Positions 49,101 through 61,693 of a DNA stretch of 64,000 nt are shown here, in pieces. Within the stretch, counting starts at the first letter, position 1; the number at the start of each line of letters is the position of its first letter. The DNA comes from Nissolia schottii (lineage: Eukaryota > Streptophyta > Magnoliopsida > Fabales > Fabaceae). Under the pieces are notes generated by a model. It made no database searches, was not told where the DNA came from, and saw only the letters and a list, made by a program, of their open reading frames with translations. Where the stretch lies: the NCBI GenBank assembly GCA_003254905.1, contig QANU01073111.1:1034774-1098773 (forward strand), in the 5' to 3' direction. The position numbers were made by a program, and so were the translations under genes.

Positions 49101-51014
49101 TTCTATACCCTGAAGATTTTGCATTAGCTCAACTTAATTAAAAATCGTTATTGATGGAGCCGCATGTACTATATCTAAAACCGTACACGAAAGGAAAAGT
49201 ATGAATCATGGAAAAGCCTTGCCCAAAGTCACGTAGTAGTACTAATTAACGATATGATGGTTCTCATTTTTATAATGAACAACTTTGTGATATCATTTAT
49301 TGTGCTGTCTCTATTTTCAAATTATAATTACTGATCATTGTGTAATGATTGACTAGTAACTGTTAATCATATTCCGCACGCACAAAACAATGATTTATAG
49401 CGCAATACATGTTATTCACAGTAGTAGCTATTAACCTTGTGTGGGATTGCTATACCTAATTCACAACAAACCACGCCTACTAATATTAGGGTTCAAAATC
49501 AATAATGGATTGTTTAGATCCAAATTATAAGTTTTTACCAAAAAAAAAGGTATTTACCAGATTTCTCTAAAAATGAAATTTTACTTTTTTTCCTTATAAA
49601 AAAGAAACGTACTTACTAAATTTTGTAACACATTTTGATCTTAAAATATGATATAGTTATTACATATATTTTTAAAGAGAAATTAATAATACATAATTTA
49701 AAGGTTTAGCATTAATTTTAAATTTTTGAAATAAAATTCATTTAAATTTATATGGTTATATTTTGAGAAGTGACAACATCTAATTTAAAATTATGAAACA
49801 TGCATAGTCTTTTCTACTTTATGACTTTTGGTCAAAAATTTATATTTTCGACCTATTTATTTACTGTAATTTCAATTTTGTCGACAGACATTGCCTCACC
49901 TTTATATAGCAATGATGTGGAAAAGCGTCTAGCTCTTTTACTACATTAATAACTATTCTCGTTTATTTGATGTGTAATGAATTCATCAAATCAAATCAAA
50001 TTATATATGGACATGGCATGCAGGAACATATACAGTGGCAAGATTCATCCAACCAACAGAATCTCAATTATAAAAGAGCAGAGCAAGCGCGCACACACAC
50101 ACATATATATACAGCATAGGCTTTCTCATTGGCGATCTCATTCTGCAACTATAACGGATTCACTTCAGGGATTCTTCCCTATTGTCTTCTGCAACCAACA
50201 ATTTGCTCCATCATCGGACATTGTTGAGAATAAAGAAAACAAAAGTCAATATATAGTAATTTCCGAATTTCAAACACTGATTCATTTTTTTTTTGTTTAT
50301 ATATAAAGTATACGAATAAATATTAGTAGAATTTTCCTTTTGAAGAAATAGATGTCAAGAAAAAAATTGGGAAATATTTTTACTGTGGTTTTTTTAAAAA
50401 AAAATTGAAAATTATAAAGATAAAAAGCAGCAGTGTTTTTCAAGATATATTATTTTGTTGAAGACAAATTAAATAATTGAACCAAAATAAATTATACCCA
50501 AAATGTTAAAATAGTTTAGCCAAACCTCAAATTTATCCTGTAAATATAAGTGACCGTAAAATTGCATTTTACGTTCTAAAATCAATTGTGGAATAAAAAC
50601 AAAGCAATGTACGGGGAATTGAAACTAGCAAGCCTTGTAATTTATATACTACATTGTAAATAAATTCAAATAATGAAAATATTTAGTAAAATGATTTTTG
50701 GAGGGGTCTGGACAGGACCAGGTGCTGGCCTGTGCTGCTACAGAAGTGCTGGTACGTGACGCTTTAAATGTCAAGTTTTTTAACCTAATTTTTACTGTGT
50801 TGCATGAATGCGTCATTCCCCATGTCTCAGAAAAATCAGGCTTTTATTACCAGGTCCTGCTTTTCCATTGTCTCAAAAGTGTTTTGTGCTAAATATGCAG
50901 ATCTAGCTGGTGTTGGGACCATAGGCAAGTGAATCTTGCGAAAACCTTCCAGAAAGGAACTTCAATTATTCAGGATTACGTTACTCCCCGAAGCCCACCT
51001 AACATAACGTTAGG
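46111..51014. other. Intergenic spacer, no gene recognised
   Basis: AT-rich spacer with a somewhat GC-richer, W-box-containing patch at about 47500-47700, a GATAGA microsatellite near 47912-47930, and a short CG/CA/TA tract near 50087-50112. Open frames of 60-110 codons have no motifs and differ in composition from the real genes here. Confidence 0.5.
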
Positions 51015-51371
51015 CATTTACTATGCTCTTTTATTCGGGGCAAATACATGTTTATAGGATTTATATGGGTGAAATACGAAAATATGGGCTGTCCAGATAA
51101 ATTACCAACGTATGGGGGGGAGGGGCTGAAATCGGCTGGGCATTGGCCGATTTCAGAGCAACCAAAAAAAAAATAAAATTAAAGGGGTTGAAATCGGTCC
51201 AGGGACAGCCGATTTCAGCCCCAGCTAAAAAAAAAAAAATTAAAGGGGCTGAAATCGGCCCAGGGACAGCCGATTTCAGCCCCAGCTCCCACACATCCGT
51301 AATATTTCTCCCAGGACCACATTTTCGCAAATAAAAGTGAAAGGGGCAATATATAGGTAAAAAAACCCTTT
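51015..51371 (-). repeat. Triple-hairpin dispersed element, copy 2, inverted
   Basis: Three palindromes at 51126-51156, 51184-51222 and 51245-51283 use the same CTGAAATCGG / CCGATTTCAG arms as copy 1; the last has arms of about 15 bases GGGGCTGAAATCGGC / GCCGATTTCAGCCCC. Linkers are A-rich. Outer flanks match copy 1 in reverse orientation, including ACATCCGTAAT and GTAAAAAAACCC-like ends. Here the hairpins are more alike than in copy 1, suggesting a younger or better kept copy. Confidence 0.72.
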
Positions 51372-52133
51372 TATTCACCTCTGGGCTCTGGCCCTCGCCG
51401 GTGCAACAATTTATCTTAAGCCTTTTTTTTCTTTTGTTCTCTTCTCTTTCTGAGAATGATTACTTTTTTTTTCTTTTGGTACTAAGAGTTTATTTTACAG
51501 AAGTTGTAAATCGATAATAGACTTTTTAGACATAAAATAGAAATTTTATTTTTGATTAGAGACAACACCACACAAAAGAAATGCTTTATCCTCCCATTAA
51601 AAGTTAGAGCTTAAATTCCAAGGCCCATGCAGTTTAGAGATTTTACAATAGTATTTGAGTCACCAATAATCCACAAGCAGCAAACTGGGCCCATATTACG
51701 CTTGCCTATGCCCTGGAAGGTCAAGCCTAATACCCAGTTTTTATTTACTTAATGTTCCTTTATGTCTGGTTCGTTTATTGTGTGTGTGTGGGGTTGCTTG
51801 TTTCAGCACAGTAACCCTTTTGAACATGGATTTACTACACTTGACTGACTATGAATGTATCTGTAACATCATTCTATGATAAAAATTGGGACCATAATGC
51901 AGATTTTTCCTCCGTTTAACAAATCATTGTACTCTCTTTCCCCTTCCCACCCAAACAATCATTAACACAAAAAGCAAAGATATATGACTATGATCCATAA
52001 ATATATCCGGGCATCCTCTCGACGTATAAATAAAATGAATCAGCTCGCCAAAACGGAACCTGCTTGTCCCATGCACTTAGCCAAAAGATTCGCTACTTTT
52101 ACTTTCTCTCGTGTTGTGAACTTCTACTATTTT
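51372..52133. other. Spacer and 3' flank of the transporter gene
   Basis: No separate gene seen. The right part must include the 3' UTR of the minus-strand transporter gene that ends at 52134. Confidence 0.5.
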
Positions 52134-55100
52134 CTATACCTTCTCATCTGGTTCAGCGGAAACAGGTAGTGAACTATAATCTTGTGTTTTAGTGGAAGGA
52201 ATGGAAAAGCTACGACGCTCCTTACCCCCTGGCTTAGAAGAGGCATTCCCATACCAGACCATGCCCGCTATTGCAATGGCCATTCCTAGAATTACTTGCA
52301 GATTGAGACCCTCTTTTCCGAAGAAAATGAATCCTAAGATCAGGACCAGAATAGTCTTCATATGGCCGAGGACTTGGAATGATACAGCTGTGAACCTACC
52401 AATGCAGATGAACTGGCTGAGGTTTGTCCCTACTGCGATAGTGCAGGACAAAATGATGAACAACTGCAGACAGCAAGACCAGCTCAGTTTAATAATTGTG
52501 TTCCAGTAGCTACAGTATTATATATTTATATATGTTGTGGAAGGTACATTGTACAGTATTTACTAAGTTAGCATATGACGTAAAAATATTTGGATCTTCT
52601 TTAACTTTGGAAAATGTCAGTGTCATTCACAGAGTACAAATACATGCACAGGAAAGAGTTGGTCCCTCTACAGAATAAATTATGTTTTTCAAAAAAATGA
52701 AAGTAATTTTCCTAAGAGTGTGTTTGTGAGTTGGATTTAGGAGGGGAAGGAAAGGTTGGGGGGCGTTATTCATGATTTTTTTTATGTTGTGAAGGTACCT
52801 TTCCTTCCCAAAATCTTCCCCTCCTAAAAACCATGACTAAGCCTTCCCAAAACCTTTCCTTCCCCTCCTAACCCCAACTCCCAAACACACCCTAAGTAAA
52901 AGGGTAGGATCCAAATCCACTAAGAAATGGAATGACAACTAGATCCAGATTTGGATACATACAAGCTAATCCAAGTGTGGGAACCCTCACAAATTATGTA
53001 TTGTAAACAAATTATTCGAATGGTCAAGCATGTGCCAATTTTACAAATATAAATTAGAGCTATATGTCTGCCGCCAATATAGGGATAAATACAGGTTCAG
53101 AATCATCATTGGCAAATCAGGGTAGATAAAATGCAAATATCCAAGTAATAAATAGGAGTATAAAATACATGGAAAAGGAGTGGCGTGGTTCACAGAAACA
53201 AGATTATATAGCTATAATTAAAATCATGAAGATTCACAAGATTCTAAGGTAAGCTTGTCTGTAGAGTGAGGAAGTGAAGGAGTATTCACCCTTAGATCAT
53301 TTAGTGGGTTATGATTGCAATGCATTTTATTGATGTAAGGGTGAATGCTTGTCCTTTTCTCACTTTACAAATAAGTTCACTTTAGAAGAGCCTTATCTAG
53401 ATTCGTCTCTCCTCCAGATTGGGCATGATAGCCTAGTTTGATGGATCTCAAGGTCTAAACAGAAATTTGATCATAACAAGTGTAAATTGTTGTTTGACTA
53501 AAATTGGCCATATTACTAATGCAAAGAACCAAATATTCAGTATCTAAGGGCTGGGAGTGAAGGCTTTTTCTCGCATGGTAAGCTTGCAAGAGAGTTAATG
53601 GATTAAGAAATTTAACAAGCATTACAAGCTTGCCCAAAATGCAGAAATAATTATGTTCACATTTCAGGATTACCTTCCTTACTTCTAAAAACACTCTAAA
53701 AGAGAAGACTAGAAAAAAGTGGCATGGGATTTTTATATAGAGATGCTATTAGCTGGAAATTAAAGTTAACTAAACATACAATACAGGGAGTCAGAAAAGG
53801 GAAGGATAATAACCAAAGAATGCATTGGGTACAAAAAAAACTTCACGTCTTCAAAGAGACTAAAATGGTATTTCCACTCTAAAAAGAAAATGAAACACAC
53901 AAATTGAATGGAGGTAATCTGGATGTGTTATTTACTGACTCTTTCAGTCAATCATCCAATCTGGAGTTTTGAATGGAAGGATCCTTGTTGAACGAATGGT
54001 GCAAGCAATGCTTACCAGAATTGTAAATTGAATTACAAGGTGGTTGTTAAGCATCATGGATTGATTAAGACTTAGCAATAGTCAACCATAGGATTTTACA
54101 CTGACCTGATACTAGATTTAGGTAATAGAACTAGGCACCCCGCTTTTTGTAAATTGTAATAAGCAATAGGTAGAAGTAAACTTTTACAATGCATAGGAAG
54201 TACATCATGCAAGTGATACATAACATGCATGGCTAGTCCCTGAATGCTAAACTTTTTACCCCAAACAAATACGCGTCAACCTGATATTAATTTTACTAGC
54301 TTCTGCTCACCTCCACAGCCTAAAAATAAATGAGAAAAGGAAAGAAAAGTGAAACTTACAGTGGATGTCAAACTGTAGCCATAGTCATCAACTCGTTTGT
54401 TAGTCAACCAATAGTCCATAAAGGGACTTAGTAGCAGTAAACTAGCTGCCTGTGCTGGTGCAGTGTGGCCCAACAAGTTAAATGATCCAATGGAATACTT
54501 TCTTTGAAGGAAATGTACATACTGCACAAAATGCAATGTAGAACATAAGCTCAATAAAATCTAAATGGTGACGCCCAGATAAAACAGGAATAGTTAGAAT
54601 TGTAATCAACTAAAACAAATTAGCTGCCGCATCTTCCAGAAGATGCATCTGAGAATACTGTAGATTAACAAAGAAAGAGACTCTTTCAGGTTACCCAATT
54701 TGTCATTTTTAGATCTATAACAAGCTGATTATTTCTTACATGCATGAGTGTTAACAAGCATCATGAGCATGAAAGTGAACATTGACCTATTTAAAACTGC
54801 GTTTTATGACAGGAAATTGATGAGATTCTGTTTCCACACTAGCACTTGGATTTGTAAAGTGTTAGTGCATTACTTACATACTGCTGAAGTGCTGTGCTCC
54901 AAACTGCTATGACGGCAGCTATGAAACCCTTAGCATTGACGCTGACATCAGTGACTGTACAGACAGCAACACCAAGCAGAACCAAAAGAATGCTAAGCTT
55001 CGTGTCCCTTGAATATCTCACATTATCCAAGACAACTTCCAGGAAACAAGATACAGGAATCATACTCAGCTTAGCAATCTGACAATTTCATTCAAAGGAA

Positions 55101-56429
55101 AGAATCGTTATAAATACATATCTGTCACAGGGAGAGATTACCCATAGCCCAAAAGATTATTTTCATCTTTCTTTAGGGTGAAAAAGCCCAATATTTACCT
55201 GATAGAAACCGACGGAGTTCCACATTAAACTCACATTCATTCCGACAATGGAGAAATTTGCAAACAAGACAAATTTTATGATATCAGATACTGGAAGATG
55301 AGAGGTCTGGATGTATCCCATTGACTTAAGGATGGTTGTCAACAAGGTTGTCGTGGCAAAATGCAGACCAGTTAAAGTTGTAGCTGCATAATACCATAAT
55401 TGGCATTATATGATATAGAATGTTAGAACGCAGGACAATTGCAGAAGTTCAGAAGCAATTCGTAAGCTTAAAAGTTACATCAGAAGAAACCGTAAACCAC
55501 ATTCCTCTTTGGTGAATTAGTCAAAGTGCAGATTTTTAATTGATCGACTGTACAACATCAGCATATAATCTGAAAGCATAACTTATAACACAAACCATTT
55601 TCCCATATTTTCTATCTATCTCTGTTTCTCATTATAATGTCAGCATATTATACTTTATAGCATAACTTATAACATTTTCCCATATTTTCGATCTAACTCA
55701 TAACTTATAGCATCATCATCAAGCCAATTTGTCACCTACTTAACTGGTACTATCAACATGTAATGGATCCTTCAAACAAATCCTAGGAAAAAGTTTGTAG
55801 TGCACAACTGCACATGTTTAATAAAAGCCAGACACAGTCAATGCATTATATCTTTAAACAGTAGTTTCCTTTGTACAGAGAGAATGAAATCAAAGTGAGG
55901 ATGGAGTAAACTCTATGCAAAGTCTCTAACTCTCCATTATTACTTTCCCACAAACCACCATGTCAAATGCATTTTAGGATCTTTCTAGTTCATTTCCATG
56001 CTACATTACATTTACGAGTCTAATCAGGTCATACATAGCTAGCACAGCTCAAGCATAACCAGGCCAAAAAGTTGTACAGACTGAATGAATCTAACTGATA
56101 ATATTAAGTGAAATACATCCATTACAGCCTTTCTCCTTCTTTACTCCTTCACACACACATATTTCTACCAAAAAGGAACACACAGGATTGGTAGCTATCC
56201 AAATAACACATGGCAAGCTTAATTAGTAATGTCAGGGCATGACCAATCAGAGTTGAGAAAAGGAGGAAGACAATGGAAATAGTCATGAGGGGGCCATACC
56301 AAAACTGAAACCATATGTAGCCATCAGGGCTTTATTAACAAGGATTATTCCTACAGATGTGACTACGTTGAACAACCATGATGCTGCATCAAGGGAAGCC
56401 TTCCTGTCACCCTTGCTTGCAGAAGACAT
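52134..56429 (-). CDS. Nucleotide-sugar transporter, UDP-galactose/UDP-rhamnose type (URGT4/NST-KT1-like)
   Basis: Five coding exons on the minus strand: 56429-56300, 55383-55199, 55078-54878, 54521-54360 and 52463-52134. All introns are GT-AG, and together they give 335 residues, the normal length for the family. The start [23 protein letters not shown] (first part shown) leads into about ten hydrophobic helices of the triose-phosphate/nucleotide-sugar translocator fold. Diagnostic pieces are [74 protein letters not shown] and [13 protein letters not shown], with a polar tail from [14 protein letters not shown]. The closest family I recall is Arabidopsis At4g39390 (NST-KT1, URGT4) and its paralogues URGT5/6. 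These are Golgi proteins importing UDP-galactose and UDP-rhamnose for wall polysaccharides in exchange for UMP. Intron 4 carries two MITE-like insertions. The exact substrate is inferred from the family. Confidence 0.94.
52716..52892. mobile_element. Tourist-like (PIF/Harbinger) MITE in transporter intron 4, 177 bp
   Basis: Inverted ends of about 40 bases: GAGTGTGTTTGTGAGTTGG on the left and, inverted, GGGTGTGTTTGGGAGTTGG on the right, followed by TTAGGAGGGGAAGGAAAGG in both. It is flanked by the 3-bp duplication TAA (52713-52715 and 52893-52895), as usual for Tourist elements. Confidence 0.8.
53261..53368. repeat. Small hairpin element in transporter intron 4, about 108 bp
   Basis: The left arm GTAGAGTGAGGAAG-GAGTATTCACCCTTA pairs with the inverse of CTTACA-like TGTAAGGGTGAATGC-CTCACTTTAC on the right, about 38 bases each. 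No target duplication seen. Confidence 0.5.
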
Positions 56430-56525
56430 ATTTGACAAGTGTTTTCCAAGAACAAACTGGATTTCTCACTGCTCCACCTTCACACAATGAAATGTATCAC
56501 TAAATTCAAAATCTCGCAGCTTTAT

Positions 56526-57305
56526 CTGTATGGAAACAAAAATCATCAGAAGAAGCACAAATTGCTAGAAATAGAATAAAATCATCCTACTGATCCACAA
56601 AAAGAAAACCCACGTCCTGAAAAAAGAATTGGATCACACTGGAGGTTGTAAATAACCAGCCTTGACCAAGTTGATTGTGTTAGATTACATAAAGCAAATT
56701 AGTATCAACTTCTTATTACTCAAAAGCTTATTCACTCTTCACCTCTTTCCAGGCCTAAAATCATTATTTAATGTTTTAAACCAAAAAAATAGAAAAAATA
56801 AACAATAAAGGTTGTTACAAGGACAGGGACAAGAACACTGAAATTCATGATATCATATAATCCCTGAACTGTGATTAACTGCAATCATAATCGAACATCC
56901 TCAAGACACAATTCAGCTAATAAAAGCCAATAAATGGAGAAATCAACTCAGAATAACACAGTCCCTTTCAGATCCATTACTCCATTCCACAGACACAGTA
57001 ATTCACAGCAGATTTGAACTCTAAAATGGACACAAATCACAAAACCACGACAATTATCAAATCAGAACTAGCTTGAGCTAAAAGTTGCGCTCAAACGGAA
57101 TCCCGAACACGGATCCGCGATCCCTAATCAAAGGCTGCACCAGTAAGAACTAAGAATCCATAACAATAGTGAATAGTCCCTAAAACACACAAATCTTATA
57201 CAAAAATTACACAAAACAATATAAATTGAAGTTAGTTTTCTACTTTTTTTTTTCTTGGATTGGATAAACGAAGCTTGTGAATTGTGAATGAAGTAAACGA
57301 CGTAC
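56526..57305 (-). other. Probable 5' UTR intron of the transporter gene
   Basis: On the minus strand a donor ACG/GTACGT lies at 57306/57305 and a good acceptor ATACAG at 56527-56526. Upstream of the donor is a CT-rich leader with a (CT)n run (about 57401-57424). The region between holds no coding sequence, and the start codon at 56429 lies about 100 bases after the acceptor. Leader introns are common in this family's plant genes; here the splice sites are inferred. Confidence 0.5.
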
Positions 57306-57469
57306 CGTTTTTGGTGGAAGAGGTAGGAAGGAGCTGATGTGAAGGACGGAAGTGAATGTTGCAGCAGAAATTTGAAGAGCAGCGTCGTGTGGGTTTGACA
57401 GAGAGAGAGAGAGAGAGAGGGAGAGAAACAAAGAACACAGCGCTAGCTTTGTGTTGTTTGAGTTCTCTC

Positions 57470-60400
57470 TTTCTCTGCGTCAGGGCTGAGGTTTGCTTTT
57501 TAAATTGGGAATTTCAGGCTTCTTTTTGTAACGTCCAGATTCAGTGATCAAAGGTAAGGTGAGTTGCGGGGAAAGCAGGAATGAATGAACAACAGAGTAA
57601 ACGTAATGTCATCAAGCACATAATCGTCAAAAAGTCCACATTGTGCCACCAATTTAATTCTTCCATTAATTAACCATTTTTTTTTGTAATAATTAATTTA
57701 ATTTATTGTAATTTATGCCGTGGAAAAAAGGTCGTTATTATTGATATCTTTAAATGGTAGTACTTAATTGACACCTTAGGTTTTTTAAATAGGAATTTTG
57801 GGTGGCGTTAATTACTAGTTTCTATGTTTAGTCAGGGGGAAAAATGATAGCCCATCAGAAATGTATAAATGTAAGGTTCACGAGGCCTTTTAAGCGTGAG
57901 GTATGGGGGTTGTTTTCTTTCTTTGTTTGGTGTGAGATTTTGCTTGAAATGTCATTTTCTCATGCTCTTCATTTTGTGCTCCTCCATTTGGTGTGAGCCA
58001 TTTTCCCATGCCTTTCGTCCCTCTCCATTTGGGGTTTTTATTATCAAACAGAAATTATGCCGTCCTTCCTTAATCAAATAAAGTATATTTTCTTAATAAG
58101 TTGATAGTCGATAATTGTGAAAGTTGTAAATAATGATATTAATAAATTTTTCAACATCTATACATCTATACATATAATAAAGAAGATTCATGAAAATAAC
58201 TTTTCTTGGTGTACAATTTTTTATTACATCTTTATCCTTGAAAAAAAATTATTTAACTACTTTTTATGGGTTAAAATGTCATTATTCACACCCCACTAAA
58301 TGCCTCCACACTTCACTAATGTAGTGTTCAAATTCATTTGATCAAATAGTAGTTTCCAGCATTTTGTTTCAAATTTTTCCTATGTAAATATATTTCAACA
58401 TCTCTCTCTATTTCGATATATTTTTACAACAAAATCAGACCCTTACATCATTTGTTTAGTAGATACAAAGTGTTTATCAAATCTTGCTAGATATAGATAA
58501 ATTCAATAATCTTTTTATGAATAGAAAATTATATAATTAAATTGAGTATAGTAGAATCGTTATCAATAAGTGTCGGGGTTACATTCTCAATAAAAGATCC
58601 AAAATTTAAATTTTACAACAGATAAGTATTAAGAGAGTTTCTTATTTGCAACAAGTTTAGAAGTATTAATTAGGAAATATCCTGATTAAAGGAGGAAAAA
58701 AATTCTAGTTTTGGAGTCCACAACTATTACGGGTAACAACGGAATTTCCACAACTCTGGTTCAACCTTGACTTGAATATCCATCTTTTAACTGAAAGGCA
58801 CATGCAACACCTTTATTGAAGGATCCGATTTCAGAGCATGTATACAAATTTCTCCTTTTGAAGCAAAGGGAACGTGGATGCTTAGGTTTGCACTTCTGCA
58901 ATATCTAGTTTTTAAAAAATAAATCACCCTCTAGATCTACATTAATCAACCTACGTTTCATTAATTTCCTAACTTGTCCTAGCAAAAGTTGTTAATATTT
59001 TTTCCTTGTATGTTAGCCTGGACGCAAAAGACTTGAGTTATTTAATTATATTATTTAAAGTTTAAACTCTGTATCACGGCAAAAAAGAAGTTTAATTTGA
59101 ACGGTGTATGGAAAAATACTGCTCAAAGAGGTTTTTTTCACGTATGAGCTCGACTGTAGCTAAAAAAAAGGTTAACTCAATTAACCATAAAAAATTACTT
59201 GGGGTTAAAAAAAAAATTACTACATAATCTATACCCTACAATAAAGAGAATTTCAAAAAAATAATTACTCCTTAATATCCCACTTTATTTTTATTTTTAC
59301 CCTTATGATTCCCATTAAAAATAATTACTTTCTTTCAAAAACATTTGCTTAGCATTAAAAACATTTGTTTGTCAAGCCCGCACTAGTTCGGTATTGAAAA
59401 CTAGTGACTGAAAAATATCAAATTCTATTGAGTCACATATTGTATAAATAATTAATCTCCTCAGGTTCAATAAATGGCATTTAAGTCAATCCCAAAGGTT
59501 CTCTCAATTACCTATTGTTATATTAGAAAAGACATTTAAAAAAAATCATTTTGAACATTTTGATTATAAATAAAATCTATTTAATAGATATACAATGAAT
59601 TTCGTATCCTTTCTAATCATTTATTATCTAATATTATTCTCTATAATTTTTTGAACATTTTGATTAATAATCTGTCGTACAAAAGTAATTGCTGTTAGCA
59701 ACCCATAGAAGATAAATGATTATAGAATTATTTTTCATCTAATACATTCAAATATAAAAAATAATTTAATCCTAATTAATTATTAAAAATTAATTATACT
59801 TATAATAAGTTACTAAAATAATTTTAATTCATCTCTTGTCCAAAATACCATAAACTTTATTATTATATTTTTTCTTTGTTAGACTAATTGGTATGTCTCT
59901 CTCAATAAAGTCTTTTCCATACACACCGCCAAAAATCAAATCGCTGATTAAATACTTAAGAAACTCAATTATCTACTAACTATGTATAATCTTATTATAG
60001 GCAATAGGCAATAGTCAATAAGTACATGGAAGGCTTGTCCAAACATCTATATTTTTGGTGATGAACTCTCCCAGCTCTCAAACTATATGGGGAGCCCAAT
60101 CTGGGCCCAAAATAAAGTAGAGAAAAATGTTATCGTAAGTTAAGTTAGCCTCAGCCCAGTTGATCTTTGGGTTTGAGTACTCTCAACTATCACGCCGCGT
60201 CTGCCCTAAGCCTTTCCCCGTAAGCAGTTAATTTGGAATCTAGCCATATAATTTACACTTCGACCAAAAACAAAACACCATAATTTTAGTAATAAACACA
60301 ATTACACATCAAATTCAGAGAAGAAGATCAATTGGGCCAGACTCGAATTGGATATTGAAACTTACAAACTCGAATTGGATAGGGGCCGCGCGAACGCAGG

Positions 60401-61418
60401 CCCCCACTGCCACAAATTATGACGTAGGCTCCACCACTTGGGTAGACCTTACAATGGCACCCTTCCTAAGTGCAATGGAAGTCACCACCATAGGCCATGG
60501 GCCTTCGTGATCACCCATTGACCCCGTCCAGGTAAGTATGTTGCAATGTTCGCCCTCCCTTCTATTTTATATCCACTTCCTCCTCTTCCCTACCTGACAT
60601 CCCTCCGATGTGGGACTTTCTTTCACTTCTATTCAGCCTTCAAATTAATCATTCATTCAACGAAGCTTCTAATAACACTAACCACTCGGAATTCGTTTAC
60701 GATTGTTTAACTAATCTTTTCATTCCATGTCATTGGTCATATACCATTACATAAAAACCATGAATTAGCAATTAACTCAGTCATTACTTCATTTGCACAT
60801 TTTTTGTTTGTGGTTATTGAGCTGCAAAGCCTATTCTCAAAGCAGATGGTAACCATCGAGTTAATCTACTGAGGACAACACCACATAGAAGAAGAGAAAG
60901 AAAACCAAACCCTTCTGTAGCTGTCCATCTATCTCTCTATCAACTTACACACATGCCTGCAAGTGTGATTTAAATCATCAGCATCAGCGGCTTTTATTTG
61001 TTTTCGCATATCCATTTTGGGCTACGGCTGAGACCGCTCTCTCTGTACTCCCTTCGAAATAGTAACACGTGGTGCTGATGGTAGATTAGACACATATTCG
61101 ATAAATCTTGGATTAAATCTTCATTTAAATTGCCATAACAATCAGCGATGGGTCTGTTTTCATTGAAATTTGAGAATCTCCCTAAAAGAGGATTAACAAT
61201 GTTCATTCAAGAAAGTCAAAGATATGAGATTGTGCCAAGAACTTGATGATAACGATACATTTTTCTTGCCTAAAAAGATAGAAAACCCTTGACATTTATC
61301 ATGGAGAGATGCTCCTTTCTTCCTTCCGCGAAGTTCAATTCATATAGGACTTCAAAAGATTGCTGTCCGTGCTTCAAAGATTCAAGTGTCAAATGAGGTC
61401 CTAGCTGGGCAAAAGACT
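57470..61418. other. Intergenic spacer, no gene recognised
   Basis: AT-rich spacer between the divergent transporter and kinase genes. The minus strand around 60994-61400 has short open stretches such as SFAQLGPHLTLESLK but no family I recognise; it could be a gene relic. CCGATGTGGGAC near 60605 is a phrase common in plant retroelement debris. Confidence 0.45.
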
Positions 61419-61693
61419 TGATACATTATAGTTGGTGTAATTGAGTCAGCAAAATTAGGATTAAAATGTAAATGTAACATAATGGCAGTAGTTATGAAAG
61501 TAGTTATAGGATGTAATTGGATTTCGAAGTGTACTTTATTGGTACTTAAGGATAGAAGTAATGGAAGACTAGGATAGAATGTATTAATAGGGAACTACTC
61601 AGCACCTATATAAAGAGTCTTCCCAATCCTATTGTAATCATCTTTTCATTGTGATCAATAAACTTCGGGAGTCCCTCAAACAAGGTTCTATCA
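61419..61693 (+). repeat. Possible solo-LTR fossil
   Basis: The segment starts TGATACATTATAG and ends GTTCTATCA (inverted TGATA ends), and in the right order holds a TATA-like CTATATAAAG near 61607 and an AATAAA signal near 61664, the layout of an LTR promoter and polyadenylation region. No matching 5-bp target duplication was found, so borders and class are tentative. Confidence 0.35.

Noticed and set aside
58157-59390. Helitron-like starts (CTATAC-ATAATAAAG) and a CTAGT near 59378
   Set aside because: No convincing 3' hairpin next to a CTRR end and the pieces do not form a defined element.
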